Shown here piece after piece: positions 10,450 through 19,760 of a DNA stretch of 64,000 bases. A program made the position numbers and the translations under genes. The notes under the pieces were generated by a model. It was given only the letters and a program-made list of their open reading frames with translations. It did not search any database and was not told where the DNA came from. Within the stretch, counting starts at the first letter, position 1; each line of letters opens with the position of its first letter. The stretch is from Asticcacaulis sp. AC466. GTDB lineage: Bacteria; Pseudomonadota; Alphaproteobacteria; Caulobacterales; Caulobacteraceae. The stretch lies in contig NZ_AWGE01000001.1 of assembly GCF_000495815.1 (NCBI RefSeq), positions 434,001 through 498,000 of the forward strand. Reading direction: 5' to 3'.

Positions 10450-10629
10450 ATGCTTTTGCTGAGTTTGGGAACTACGGGCCTCGTGGCTCTGCTGCGGAGT
10501 GGAGAGCGGGGAATCATAGGCCATCCGGTGCCATTGATGATGGATCAATGGGTGGAGATGATCGCCGAGCCCCCGGCCCATCGGGATGACCGTCCGGCAT
10601 TTCCTGCGCATTTTCAAATAACTAAATAG
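10450..10629 (+). CDS. Small hypothetical protein with hydrophobic N-terminus
   Basis: This 59-codon frame begins at an ATG with a good GGGAG ribosome binding site 8 bp upstream. The first 16 residues (MLLLSLGTTGLVALLR) form one short hydrophobic helix, followed by a polar tail with 'MMDQWVEMIAEPPAH'. A candidate Fur-type palindrome sits just upstream. No family was recognised. The good ribosome binding site and the palindrome support it; its short length and lack of a known homologue count against it. Confidence 0.4.
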   Translation: MLLLSLGTTGLVALLRSGERGIIGHPVPLMMDQWVEMIAEPPAHRDDRPAFPAHFQITK

Positions 10630-10757
10630 TTAATAAAATATTATTGTCCGTTAATCGCATTTATGCCAAAGCTGGCACCGGCCTTGCGGAAGATATCCGC
10701 ACAGGGTGATGGCTTGTTCTGAAAAGGCACATCACCGACAGGCATAAAGGTGCGGTG

Positions 10758-11282
10758 ATGGCTTTGCGGACGATTGTTCTGGGTGTGATTCTGACATTGA
10801 TGGTTGTCGGCGGTGTGGCGATAACGACGCTGGCGAATGCTTCGACCTTGACGCCTGATTTCAATGCCTTGTCTCGACACGATACAGCCCCGTTGCGCGA
10901 CGGTGATTTCGATGGTGACGGCCGGGCTGACGAACTGTACCTGGTGTCCGAAGTCGACACCGGCCGTATCGCGGTTCATGTTCGTCTCAACACGTCGAAC
11001 GGTGCCAAAGATATCCGTGTCACCAGCCTCGATTCCGGTAATGCTGTGCCGAATATCCATGTCGTCGGGGCTGGTGTCTATGCCGCCGACTGTGGCACCT
11101 ACACGACAGACTGCGCCAATACGGGTGTGCATACCGCGCACGACAGTTTGATTGTTAGCCTTGATAATGACACAAGTGTCCTGCTGCATTGGCAGAATGA
11201 TCACTTCGAGACGGACTTCGTGCGTAACGACGAAGCCCGTATGGCGCACGCCTTGTCCGCGCTTTACGCACTGAATCCGTAA
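10758..11282 (+). CDS. Exported protein with a calcium-binding-like DGDFDGDGRADE motif
   Basis: This 174-aa protein starts at the ATG 7 bp after AAGG; a GTG one codon earlier is less well spaced. It has a signal peptide or anchor (1 to about 28). Next comes an EF-hand/FG-GAP-like Asp-rich loop at about 50-60 (DGDFDGDGRADEL), as in integrin-like beta-propeller repeats. There are two cysteines close together in CGTYTTDC, which could form a disulfide. It has one FG-GAP-like unit rather than a whole propeller. Its role is unknown. A terminator follows at 11328. Confidence 0.65.
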   Translation: MALRTIVLGVILTLMVVGGVAITTLANASTLTPDFNALSRHDTAPLRDGDFDGDGRADELYLVSEVDTGRIAVHVRLNTSNGAKDIRVTSLDSGNAVPNIHVVGAGVYAADCGTYTTDCANTGVHTAHDSLIVSLDNDTSVLLHWQNDHFETDFVRNDEARMAHALSALYALNP

Positions 11283-11327
11283 CTTTTGATCACGATTGCG
11301 ATGTAAGCCTTTCGGGCGCAAATCGGC

Positions 11328-11351
11328 GCTTGCCTATAGGCAAGCTTTTTT
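11328..11351 (+). terminator. Intrinsic terminator
   Basis: A 7-bp stem GCTTGCC / GGCAAGC with loop TATA is followed by six T. It lies 45 bp after the exported-protein gene. Confidence 0.88.
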
Positions 11352-11465
11352 GCAATATTTTGCAGCATCCATATCTTGTTAAAAGATTTTTGTTTGGGTG
11401 AATGCGGCTGGGTTTGGCTAACCGATAGATTTCGGTAAACAATAAAGTACGAGTTCAAAACTGAC

Positions 11466-11966
11466 ATGGGTCGATCTGCAGATTATTCCAAACAAAGGTG
11501 CGCCATCGCGGCGAGCCTCGATATTATTGGTGAACCGTGGACACTTTTGATCATCCGCGACGCCTTTGCGGGTCTGTGCCGGTTTGAGCAATGGCAGGAG
11601 GCTCTGGGTTTGGCGCGCAACGTGTTGGCCGCTCGCCTGAAGCACCTCGTGGCCCATGGTATTTTTGAACAACGCCTATATTGTGAACGTCCGCGCCGCT
11701 ACGAATATATCCTGACCGAAAAGGGCCATGAACTGCGCCCGATGATCGTCTTCATGCAGGACTGGGGTCAGCGTCATGTTTACGGCACTGAAAAGTCGAT
11801 GAGCGACATGATTCATAGCTCGTGCGGGCATGCGCTTAGCCCCGTGGCCCATTGCGCCCACTGCGAGCAACGCGTTCAGATGACTGAACTGGACATTCAG
11901 ACCAATTCCGACGCCAAGTCGCTGGCGGAACTGAGCCGCAAACGGTTTATCGCCGAAGAAGTCTGA
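11466..11966 (+). CDS. HxlR family winged-helix regulator with a C-terminal Cys/His cluster
   Basis: This 166-aa protein carries the HxlR winged-helix domain in its first 105 residues: CAIAASLDIIGEPWTLLIIRDAF, LARNVLAARLKHLVAHGIFE and the YEYILTEKGHEL wing. The remainder is unusual for the family's usual size of about 110-130 residues. It contains SSCGHALSPVAHCAHCEQ, a Cys/His cluster that looks like a zinc ribbon. HxlR proteins sense oxidants, aldehydes or small molecules, often through cysteines. No obvious target gene is adjacent; the next gene (mnmA) is convergent. Confidence 0.9.
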   Translation: MGRSADYSKQRCAIAASLDIIGEPWTLLIIRDAFAGLCRFEQWQEALGLARNVLAARLKHLVAHGIFEQRLYCERPRRYEYILTEKGHELRPMIVFMQDWGQRHVYGTEKSMSDMIHSSCGHALSPVAHCAHCEQRVQMTELDIQTNSDAKSLAELSRKRFIAEEV

Positions 11967-11999
11967 TCTTAACCGAGGTCGGGCAAACCGAATTGTGCG

Positions 12000-13181
12000 C
12001 TAATGGGCTGCGCGTGTCGCCGCGATGAACCCGCCGCCCAGAACCCGCCCGTCGTCGGTCGGGTCGTATAGGACGCAGGCCTGGCCGGGGGCGACGCCTT
12101 CTTCGGCGCCATCGAATTCCACCTCTATACGATTGTCACTATCGGCGATCAGTCGGGCAGGTACCGGCGGACGGGTCGAGCGCACGCGCGCCAGAACCGG
12201 CTTTTGCGCCCGCGCCGCCGCCAGAAGGTTACTTTCGTCGCCCAGCCAGTTGGTTTCTTTCAGGGTCAAGGCGCGGGTCAAAAGGGCTTCGCGCGGCCCA
12301 ACGATAATGGCCTTTGCGTCCGGATCGATACGGGTGACAAACAGCGGCTCACCCACCGCGACATTCAGCCCGCGGCGTTGTCCGATCGTGTAGCCCGTAA
12401 TGCCGTCATGACGCCCCAGAACGCGGCCATCGATATGGCGAATGTCGCCCTTTTCGCGACCTTGTGGGCGCAACTTGTCGATCAGGGTGGTGTACTTGCC
12501 TTCCGGGACGAAGCAGATGTCCTGGCTGTCTGGCTTGTGCGCGATTTTCAAGCCCAATTGTACGGCGATGTCACGCACTTGCGGCTTGGGAATGCCAGCC
12601 AGGGGGAAGCGCAGGAAGTCCAGTTGATCCCGCGTGGTAGCGAACAGGAAGTAGCTCTGGTCGCGCGATGTGTCGGCGGCGCGACGTAATTGCCCGTCTA
12701 CGGAGCGTTCGACATAATGGCCGGTAGCCATGGCTTCGGCGCCGAGATCGCGCGCTACATCGAGCAGGTCATGAAACTTGACGCTTTGATTGCAGCGGAT
12801 GCACGGCACCGGGGTTTCGCCGCGCAGATAGCTGTCGGCGAACTCCTCGATCACGCTGTCGCGGAAGCGACTTTCGTAGTCGAGGACATAGTGAGCGATG
12901 CCTATCTTTTCCGCTGCCATGCGGGCGTCATGTATATCCTGCCCAGCGCAGCAGGCGCCAGTCTTTTTCAACGCTGCACCATGGTCATATAGCTGAAGCG
13001 TAACGCCGATGACCTCGTACCCGGCTTGGTGCAGCAGAGCCGCGACAACGGTGGAATCGACACCGCCGGACATGGCGGCGACAACGCGCGCACCTTCGGG
13101 CAGGCCGACGCTGGCGCGCGTGGCCTGAATGGCGGCATCGAGATCAGCCGACTGGATAAGGGGAATGGCGCAGGTATTCAT
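12000..13181 (-). CDS. mnmA: tRNA-specific 2-thiouridylase MnmA
   Basis: This 393-aa enzyme adds sulfur to uridine 34 of tRNA-Lys, -Glu and -Gln, using ATP. The N-terminal PP-loop is [15 protein letters not shown] (about 33-47). The first catalytic cysteine lies in [13 protein letters not shown] and the second in [11 protein letters not shown], followed by the GHHDGI-like turn ([17 protein letters not shown]) of the central domain. The C-terminal beta barrel ends the protein. The gene is a lone unit on the minus strand, divergent from the MerC-like gene and convergent with the HxlR gene. Confidence 0.96.
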   Translation of the reverse strand: MNTCAIPLIQSADLDAAIQATRASVGLPEGARVVAAMSGGVDSTVVAALLHQAGYEVIGVTLQLYDHGAALKKTGACCAGQDIHDARMAAEKIGIAHYVLDYESRFRDSVIEEFADSYLRGETPVPCIRCNQSVKFHDLLDVARDLGAEAMATGHYVERSVDGQLRRAADTSRDQSYFLFATTRDQLDFLRFPLAGIPKPQVRDIAVQLGLKIAHKPDSQDICFVPEGKYTTLIDKLRPQGREKGDIRHIDGRVLGRHDGITGYTIGQRRGLNVAVGEPLFVTRIDPDAKAIIVGPREALLTRALTLKETNWLGDESNLLAAARAQKPVLARVRSTRPPVPARLIADSDNRIEVEFDGAEEGVAPGQACVLYDPTDDGRVLGGGFIAATRAAH

Positions 13182-13307
13182 GGGTCAGGGTACGAAAGGG
13201 AGTATCACCGCGCAGGCGATCAAAACTATGCCAGCGAGGCTCGCTAGATAAGACAAAACCAACTAAATTGCTAGGGTATGACGGCGAAAAAGCATTTGCA
13301 TTTTGTA

Positions 13308-13324
13308 ATGTTATAATATAACAT
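13308..13324. promoter_or_regulatory. Zur-type operator
   Basis: ATGTTATA, one central A and TATAACAT form an exact 8-1-8 palindrome. It matches the core of the Zur box known from Proteobacteria (GAAATGTTATANTATAACATTTC, from memory). It ends 24 bp before the start of the MerC-like gene, overlapping where a -10 element would be. Confidence 0.75.
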
Positions 13325-13348
13325 ATCGTGCGTGTATTGAGAGTTCCT

Positions 13349-13732
13349 ATGCCCGCCATTAAAAACCGTTACCTCGACATTATGGCTATTGGCCTGTCCG
13401 CCGTATGTGTCGTGCATTGTCTTGCCCTGCCGGTGATTTTCGCCATCTTGCCGTTTCTGGGCGCCTTTAACGAAAACCCAGTCGTGCATCGGCTGCTTGT
13501 GTCCGTAGCGGGGCCTTTGTGTGTTTTTGCCCTGGTCAGGTCCGGTGGTTGGAAACACTGGCGCCTGGTTGGTCTGGCCATCGCGGGCCTCGGGTTGCTC
13601 GGCGCAGCGGCGTTCTTGCCTGTGCTTGCCGTTTACGAGATGCCGATGAGTGTCGCAGGTGCGTCGTTACTGGCTGTGCTTCACCTCATCAATGCCCGCC
13701 AGCCCCATCACAAGGCGGCGTGCATGTCTTGA
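13349..13732 (+). CDS. MerC-domain membrane protein
   Basis: This 127-aa protein has four predicted membrane segments (about 10-33, 45-62, 70-88 and 95-113). The first helix carries the MerC pattern: SAVCVVHCLALPV, with a Cys-x3-Cys-type metal-contact pair (C and HC). MerC proteins move Hg(II) and are suspected to move other thiophilic or divalent ions. A CAAC-type end (HHKAACMS) adds further metal ligands. The operator upstream matches Zur, so zinc handling under zinc shortage is more likely than mercury resistance; no other mer gene is nearby. The ATG at 13349 was preferred over a GTG 21 bp earlier. Confidence 0.8.
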   Translation: MPAIKNRYLDIMAIGLSAVCVVHCLALPVIFAILPFLGAFNENPVVHRLLVSVAGPLCVFALVRSGGWKHWRLVGLAIAGLGLLGAAAFLPVLAVYEMPMSVAGASLLAVLHLINARQPHHKAACMS

Positions 13733-13873
13733 TATGGATCGGGGGGTAGTGCTTTCGGAGCCTTATTACCCATACCGTCCAGAGCAAACCGCGCATAGAT
13801 TCAAATCGATTCCTGATGACCTGTGCCTTAGGTCTCTATGCATGAGGCGATGGTGGGTAATCAGGAGGCGATG

Positions 13874-16117
13874 ATGAGCGACGACCATCTGTCAGCCAGG
13901 CCACCTCGCGGCGACAAAGGTAGTCATGGGGACGTTAGTGGCGATGTTAGCCGGCGGAAGGCAAAATCAAGCTCTGATCCCGCCGCCCAGGATGATCCGG
14001 TCGTGGAGCCATCCCAAGGCGGCGCGGAAGAGGCGGCGCCCCCGCCGACCTCGACGCCCGACGCCTCCGTCAAGGCGGAGATCCTGCTGTGGCTGCGTAG
14101 AGGCCGTGACGGGCTGAAAGCTTTTTCGCTGGGTGTGTGGACGGGTTTGCGTCGTCTTCCGGCGTGGGGGCAGGGCGTCCTGGCCCTGGCTGTGTTGGTA
14201 GTCGGTGCCATCCTCATTTTTCTGGCGCAGCCTAACTGGGACTGGGCGCGCCCGACTGTGGCGTCGATTGCCTCGGGCCGCCTCCACCGTCCGGTTCGTA
14301 TCGACGGACATTTGCGGGTCCACCTGTTCAGCTTTACACCCAGCGCGACGGTTAGCGGCCTGAAAATCGGACAGCCGGACTGGGCGCGCGCCAGCACTCA
14401 GGGCAAAAATCTGGCAGATATCGACACAATTGCCGTAACGGCGGAACTGATGCCGATATTCATCGGACGACTTGTCCTGACGCGACTTCAGATCGATCGG
14501 CCTACCGTTCTGATGTTCCAGGACAAGGATGGCCGCGCCAATTGGGATTTCAGCGATGGTGCCGACAAGGCGAAGCCGACCAAGCTACCGCCTATCAAGA
14601 ATTTTATCATAAACGACGGCAACCTGACGATTACCAGTCTTCAACGGGGGCTGAAGTTCAAGGGCAGCATCTATGCCCATGAACGGGCCGGATCCGGTCG
14701 GCAGGCCTTCGGTCTGACAGGGGAAGGCAGTCTGAACGATCGTGTGTTTCAGATGGATGCCACCGGCGGGCCGCTGCTTAATGTACGCACCAGCGTACCC
14801 TACCCGTTCGACATGAAGGTGCGTGCGGGCGACACCGAGCTTACGGCCAAGGGGCGCGTCATCCATCCGTTCAACCTCGGTCAGGTCGATGGTGTCGTAT
14901 CGGTGAAAGGCGGCAACCTGGCTGATCTCTATTACCTGACGGGGCTGACCCTGCCCGATACCCCGGCGTATCGGGTGGTTGCTCAGGTGACGCGTAATGA
15001 CCGCATTTATGCGATCGACCGCATCAGCGGCCGGATCGGCGGTAGCGACCTGGAAGGCGCGCTTAAGGTTGATACCCGCAATCAGGGACGGCCTTACCTG
15101 ACCGGTGACCTTCGGTCGCGGCTGCTGGATATCAAGGACCTGGGCTCGCTGTTCGGGGCGACCGCCGCCAATAGGCCGCAACGGCCGGAATTGGCGGTAT
15201 CACCGCAAGCGACAAAAGGCCGGCGCCTGCTCCCCGATGCCAAACTGGACATTGAGCGGGTGCGCGGTATGGACGCCAAAGTGCACTATCGCGCCATGTC
15301 GGTGAAGGCCATTCGCAACATGCCACTGCGTCAGGTGAGTTTAGGCATCGATCTGGACCACGGTCTTCTTGTGCTTGATCCCATCGATTTCAGCTTCCCG
15401 CAAGGGCGCCTGCAAGGCACTGCGCACATCGACGCGCGCGCGGCGACGCAGAAAAACAGTGTCGATATGAAGCTGACGGGTGCGCGTCTTCAGGATTTCA
15501 TCCCGAACGTTGGCGGTTCCGAACCGCTGGAAGGTGTGTTGAATGCGCGTTTGCGGGTCACGGGTACAGGCAATTCCGTACACGCGGCGGCATCGACGGC
15601 GAATGGTGATTTCACCCTGGTGGTGCCGGGCGGTAAGATTCGCCAAAGCCTGGCTGAACTGATGGGGATTAACGCGACCAAGGGTCTGTTTTTACTTCTG
15701 TCCAAGGACCGCCACGAAACAGACGTACGGTGTGCCCTGGCCGATTTTCAGATCGCGAATGGCATGATGCAAGCGCAGAATATCGTTTTTGACACCGATG
15801 TGGTGCGGGTCGACGGACGCGGCAGCGTCAATCTCAAGGATGAAAGCGTGAAGCTGATCTTGAAGGGCAAGCCGAAAAAATTCCGCTTGGTGCGCATTAA
15901 TGCGCCGATCGTTATCGGTGGTCACATGTCAGCACCAAAATTCGGTATCGATCCCAATTCGGCCTTGGCGCAGGGCGGATTGGCAGTCGCCTTTAACACC
16001 GTTCTGCCCTTCATCAATATCGATTACGCCAAGGATGCCAATTGTATAGCTGTGATGTCGGAAGCCAAGGCGCAGGGCGCGCCCACTGCCAAGACCAGTC
16101 CGGCCTCACGCCATTAA
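13874..16117 (+). CDS. AsmA family protein
   Basis: This 747-aa protein starts at the ATG 5 bp after AGGAGG; another ATG lies directly before it. The first 80 residues are polar and low in complexity, followed by one membrane helix (about 105-125, GVLALAVLVVGAILIFL). The rest is a long repetitive beta-rich region ending in the AsmA C-terminal domain with LRVTGTGNSVHAAASTANGDFTLVVPGGKI. AsmA-like proteins span the periplasm and have been linked to lipid transport to the outer membrane. The cytoplasmic extension is longer than in typical members. The gene is convergent with flgL. Confidence 0.88.
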   Translation: MSDDHLSARPPRGDKGSHGDVSGDVSRRKAKSSSDPAAQDDPVVEPSQGGAEEAAPPPTSTPDASVKAEILLWLRRGRDGLKAFSLGVWTGLRRLPAWGQGVLALAVLVVGAILIFLAQPNWDWARPTVASIASGRLHRPVRIDGHLRVHLFSFTPSATVSGLKIGQPDWARASTQGKNLADIDTIAVTAELMPIFIGRLVLTRLQIDRPTVLMFQDKDGRANWDFSDGADKAKPTKLPPIKNFIINDGNLTITSLQRGLKFKGSIYAHERAGSGRQAFGLTGEGSLNDRVFQMDATGGPLLNVRTSVPYPFDMKVRAGDTELTAKGRVIHPFNLGQVDGVVSVKGGNLADLYYLTGLTLPDTPAYRVVAQVTRNDRIYAIDRISGRIGGSDLEGALKVDTRNQGRPYLTGDLRSRLLDIKDLGSLFGATAANRPQRPELAVSPQATKGRRLLPDAKLDIERVRGMDAKVHYRAMSVKAIRNMPLRQVSLGIDLDHGLLVLDPIDFSFPQGRLQGTAHIDARAATQKNSVDMKLTGARLQDFIPNVGGSEPLEGVLNARLRVTGTGNSVHAAASTANGDFTLVVPGGKIRQSLAELMGINATKGLFLLLSKDRHETDVRCALADFQIANGMMQAQNIVFDTDVVRVDGRGSVNLKDESVKLILKGKPKKFRLVRINAPIVIGGHMSAPKFGIDPNSALAQGGLAVAFNTVLPFINIDYAKDANCIAVMSEAKAQGAPTAKTSPASRH

Positions 16118-16143
16118 AGAGAGGTCCCAAAAAACGAAAGGGC

Positions 16144-17067
16144 CTATCTGAGCAGGTTGAGCAGACTGTTGGTATTCAAACTGGACAAAACTTGTGCGGA
16201 TGCCTGAACCGCGACCTGGGCCTGTTGTAGATCCGTATAGGCCTTTGCCAGGTCGGCCGAGGTTTTGTTGGTGACCAGTTGTTCAAGCGACGCGGACTGC
16301 CCCTTCAATGAGGCCTGGGTGTTCTCCACCCGCTTTTGCAGAGTGCCGTTCAGTGAGCCCTGTTCCAGTATCTGATTGTAGACCGTGTTGAACTCTTGCG
16401 ACTTGGCCGTCAGGAACGTTTTTTGGCCGTCGGTCAACTGCTCGCCAAACGGTCCGGTGGTGGGATCGTCGTTGTAGTTCTGGATATCTTTATAGATGCC
16501 CATCAACTGCGTCCCGAGATCGGAAGCCAGCATACCAGTCTGGAGCGTCGTATTGGCGTCTATCTGCGAGCTTTTTTTGATCGTGCCGTTGGTGAAGACG
16601 CTGGTAGCTGAGGCCGCCGCGCCAAGTTGGGACATGGTGGAGACATTTACGGGCACCGCATCATTGCCGCCGGCGAACAGGTACTGGCCGTTGTGCTGGT
16701 AGTTCAGGCCGGATAGCGCCGAGGAAAAGGTGCCCTGAAGGTCAACCATCACGGTCGAACCGCTACCGTTGGCCAGGGCGCTCATTATGCCATCCTTGGC
16801 AGCGGTGACGGAGTCGCCCAGAGTGGTAATGGCGACATCCTGGCTGCCCAGGCGATCAGACACGGTCTGAGCCACATCGAGGTAGCTGTTGGTCCGCGAT
16901 AAGGACGACTGGTAGGAGGCGATGACTTCGGAGCCCCGTCCGTATCCCATGAGATCGGTGGAGATTTTCTGGGTCGACAACTGATTGTTGGCGCTGGCCT
17001 GGCGGTCTTGCGCCAGTGACAGATTGTTCAGGGCGTTGGCCCAGCTTGCGGCGGTGGAAATACGCAT
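16144..17067 (-). CDS. flgL: Flagellar hook-filament junction protein FlgL
   Basis: This 307-aa protein has the flagellin-like start MRISTAASWANALNNLSLAQDRQASANNQLSTQK and a matching C-terminal helix (AKAYTDLQQAQVAVQASAQVLSSLNTNSLLNLLR). It forms the junction zone between FlgK and the filament. It starts 5 bp after flgK, in the same operon. The middle region is Ser/Thr/Gly-rich and variable. No signal peptide is present, in line with export through the flagellar secretion system. Confidence 0.95.
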   Translation of the reverse strand: MRISTAASWANALNNLSLAQDRQASANNQLSTQKISTDLMGYGRGSEVIASYQSSLSRTNSYLDVAQTVSDRLGSQDVAITTLGDSVTAAKDGIMSALANGSGSTVMVDLQGTFSSALSGLNYQHNGQYLFAGGNDAVPVNVSTMSQLGAAASATSVFTNGTIKKSSQIDANTTLQTGMLASDLGTQLMGIYKDIQNYNDDPTTGPFGEQLTDGQKTFLTAKSQEFNTVYNQILEQGSLNGTLQKRVENTQASLKGQSASLEQLVTNKTSADLAKAYTDLQQAQVAVQASAQVLSSLNTNSLLNLLR

Positions 17068-17072
17068 GGTGG

Positions 17073-19208
17073 TTATTTAACCATGTTGAGAAGGGTGTCA
17101 TACATGTCCTTGGCCGCCTGAATAAGACGGCCGGAGGCGCTGTATGCTTGTTGAAAGGTGGTGAGATTGACGAGTTCCTCGTCAAGATTAACGCCTTGTG
17201 CGCTATCCAGGCGGTTTGACGCTTCGCTGAGCAGGGCGGCATTGCTGTCCTTGGACGATTTCGCGGTGGCGGCCAAATTGCCAACCTGGCCAGCCAGGTC
17301 CGAGCCATATCTTTGCAGCGTCGATGTTCCACCGGAATTCAACCCCGCCTTATTAAAAGTTACCGATGTGTTGGCGACGGCCGCCAGAGACAGTCCACCG
17401 GCACCATCGGCCTTGTTCAGCGCACCCGTGCCACCTGCTGCGGACAGGTTGACATGGGCCAGGGCCAACTTGCTCGGATCGTTCAGGACCGTCTGTGCGA
17501 CCGTGAGATGAGAGGCAAGGGTGCCGGCCGTATCGCTCAGACCGAAGAATTGGCTTAGAGAGGCGCCCGTTCCATACCGTTTGGTATCATCGCCGCTCAC
17601 TGACAAGGTGGTGGCGGGATTGCCGTAACCGCTGAACGACAAGGTGCCACTGGCATCCAGGGAGAAAACGCCATACTTGCCCATGCCGGTGGTGGTGTCG
17701 TTGAGGCCGTCGAGCAGGTTCTGCATTGTGCTGCCGGAGGGCACCTGGAAATTCACCGTCGCCAAGGCGGACCCCGCGCCGGACTTCACGGCGAAATTGA
17801 CGACGCTTCCGGCTGTGAAGCCATGGTTGTCGCTGCCGCCCAAGCCGGTATTATAACGGGTCGGAACGTCGGATGTTACAAGGTCGTTCAGGCCGAAGAA
17901 CTGTGAAAACCCTTGGCCCTGCTTGTTCGATGGCGTTGTGGCGTCGTCAACTATGGCCACGCCGTCATTGCCGCCAGAACCTGCCGCAGTGACTGACATC
18001 GCGCCATTGCTAAAGTTCAATGTCGCGGCGCCGCCGAGCGCCCCATTGATGTCATTGACAAAGTTGGTGGGATCAAAGCCGGCAGCGGCGCCGCCGTCAT
18101 AGGTGTACTGATTGGTGCTGAAATCGATTTGCAGTGTGTGGGTAATGTTGCCGGTCGAACTGAGTGTGGTGATCGTGGTCTTACCGGTGAAGCCGGCTAT
18201 GGCTTCCTGTTCCGACAGGCTGGTATTTTTGCCGGTCAGGCTGGCGGGGGCCGGTGCCGACGATGAGGCATTATGCGCTGCGTTTACCTGGGCAGCGAAC
18301 TGGTTGACATATTCGTTGAGCTGGCTGTTGACGGCGGGCGCCGTATTATCACGTATATCCAGCAGGCCTTTGATTTCACCAGAGCTCAGATTATCGGCCA
18401 GGTCACGCGTTTCTCCGTTGATACCGTTGACCGTGATAGGGCCGAAACTGGTGGTCGCATCGACACCGGCCGCCGGCGTATAGCTCAAGGTGGCGTAGGC
18501 GCCGCCATCTGTCAGAAGCATACCGGTCTGAGTGCGCAAGGTGACGCCGCCATTGGCATTCTGGCTCACCTTTACGTCCAGCAGTTTCGACAACTGGCTG
18601 ATATAGCTGGCCTGGGTCGTCTGGGCGCCGGTCGCATCGCCACCGACGACAGTCGTGGAGGAGATGGTCGAATTCAGCTGGCTGATGTTTTTCAGTAGAT
18701 CGTTCACCGAACTGACATCGGTGCCGATACGTGTATCGGCGTCGCCCCGTATGGTCTGGATCTTGGTTGAGATACGGTTGCCTTCCGACAGGAAGCTCGA
18801 CAGATTACTCAGCGCCTGTTGCCGCCCGGCCGCCGAGGTCGGATCCTCACCCAGGGATGCGAAGGCGGAAAGGGTGGCGCTGCCTTGATTGAACAGGTTG
18901 TTGGTATCGGTTATGTCGCCGAACTGAGACTGGATCTGGTCGAGCAGTTCGTAGGTCGCTTCCGATTGGGAGGAGGCGGACGTGGCCTTCAACGCCGCCG
19001 CCTGCAGGAACTGGTCTGCAGCCAGTGTGACCTTGCCAGAGGTCACGCCCATGCCGACGCCGCCGGTGACAAGACTCTGCTGTTGCGATACCTTGCGGAT
19101 GTAGCCCGGCGTGTTGACGTTGGCCATGTTGTCGGAAACGATCCGCAACTGGTCCTGCGCCGTCATCAGACCCGACACGCCGATGTTCATGATCGAATTC
19201 AGCGACAT
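17073..19208 (-). CDS. flgK: Flagellar hook-associated protein FlgK
   Basis: This 711-aa protein begins with the rod/hook-family N-terminal helix MSLNSIMNIGVSGLMTAQDQLRIVSDNMANVNTPGYIRK, including the ANVNTPGY motif. It ends with the coiled C-terminal helix VNLDEELVNLTTFQQAYSASGRLIQAAKDMYDTLLNMVK. It is the first hook-filament junction protein (HAP1). At 711 residues it is longer than the usual 550, because of an expanded beta-rich middle (about 250-560). It is the first gene of flgK-flgL and faces fliK across a 552-bp spacer. Confidence 0.96.
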   Translation of the reverse strand: MSLNSIMNIGVSGLMTAQDQLRIVSDNMANVNTPGYIRKVSQQQSLVTGGVGMGVTSGKVTLAADQFLQAAALKATSASSQSEATYELLDQIQSQFGDITDTNNLFNQGSATLSAFASLGEDPTSAAGRQQALSNLSSFLSEGNRISTKIQTIRGDADTRIGTDVSSVNDLLKNISQLNSTISSTTVVGGDATGAQTTQASYISQLSKLLDVKVSQNANGGVTLRTQTGMLLTDGGAYATLSYTPAAGVDATTSFGPITVNGINGETRDLADNLSSGEIKGLLDIRDNTAPAVNSQLNEYVNQFAAQVNAAHNASSSAPAPASLTGKNTSLSEQEAIAGFTGKTTITTLSSTGNITHTLQIDFSTNQYTYDGGAAAGFDPTNFVNDINGALGGAATLNFSNGAMSVTAAGSGGNDGVAIVDDATTPSNKQGQGFSQFFGLNDLVTSDVPTRYNTGLGGSDNHGFTAGSVVNFAVKSGAGSALATVNFQVPSGSTMQNLLDGLNDTTTGMGKYGVFSLDASGTLSFSGYGNPATTLSVSGDDTKRYGTGASLSQFFGLSDTAGTLASHLTVAQTVLNDPSKLALAHVNLSAAGGTGALNKADGAGGLSLAAVANTSVTFNKAGLNSGGTSTLQRYGSDLAGQVGNLAATAKSSKDSNAALLSEASNRLDSAQGVNLDEELVNLTTFQQAYSASGRLIQAAKDMYDTLLNMVK

Positions 19209-19374
19209 GGTAAAACCTCAATAAGGCCCGAAATGCCCTTGCGCTTAGGCAAAGCCTGCATATGACCCGGCAATTTTGACCGGGTATTGTTACGGTTGGA
19301 TTTTAAAAAAGCTATTCTTTTCATACGCTTAATTTTTCTTCCAAACTCAGGCGAGGCATGTTCGCGTTTACAGT

Positions 19375-19390
19375 TTCAATTCGCGTGCCA
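19375..19390 (-). promoter_or_regulatory. Near-consensus sigma-54 promoter of flgK-flgL
   Basis: On the minus strand TGGCACG, four bases and TTGAA lie 166 bp before the flgK ATG. The -24 half is perfect, but the -12 element has TTGAA instead of TTGCA, losing the usually invariant C. It may be a weak promoter, or the true promoter may be elsewhere in this spacer. Confidence 0.4.
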
Positions 19391-19530
19391 TCTACAGGTT
19401 CGCGCGCGGGCGCGGAAGCTTAATACCGGGCAGGCGCAGGCGTTGCGCGCGTTCATTAAGCGCCATCGGAAGACTCTGTCGTCGTCAATTTTGCAGGTCA
19501 GTATCCGGCGGGGGCGCGTTTGAGGCGCAC

Positions 19531-19547
19531 CCTGCCAAAAAAGCCGG
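19531..19547. promoter_or_regulatory. Candidate FlbD enhancer (ftr-like) element between flgK and fliK
   Basis: CCTGCC, six A and GCCGG lie 98 bp upstream of the sigma-54 promoter of fliK, the distance at which ftr enhancers bound by FlbD sit in Caulobacter. The match to an ftr consensus is from memory and approximate. The whole spacer 19209-19760 holds no gene. It also has an AT-rich tract (about 19600-19640) that could bind IHF. Confidence 0.3.
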
Positions 19548-19644
19548 TGATATAGGCAAATTTGACCATAAGACTGGGCAGGAGTGTCGCCGTCAGAGGC
19601 GTGATTTTTTTCAATAAATATAAATATATCAATATACTAACTTC

Positions 19645-19660
19645 TGGCCCGCCATTTGCA
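19645..19660 (+). promoter_or_regulatory. Sigma-54 promoter of fliK-flgD-flgE
   Basis: TGGCCCG, CCAT and TTGCA fit the -24/-12 sigma-54 consensus in every invariant position (GG and GC, 10 bp apart). The fliK ATG lies 100 bp downstream. An AT-rich tract immediately upstream would suit DNA bending between the promoter and a FlbD-bound enhancer. Confidence 0.85.
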
Positions 19661-19760
19661 AGACGCTCTGCGATGGAATGCGCAAAATGCGTTGACTGTG
19701 TTGGATACGGCCTGGCGCAATAGGCGTCGGGCAGATCAGCCTGCTTTGCGCGGATAGTCC

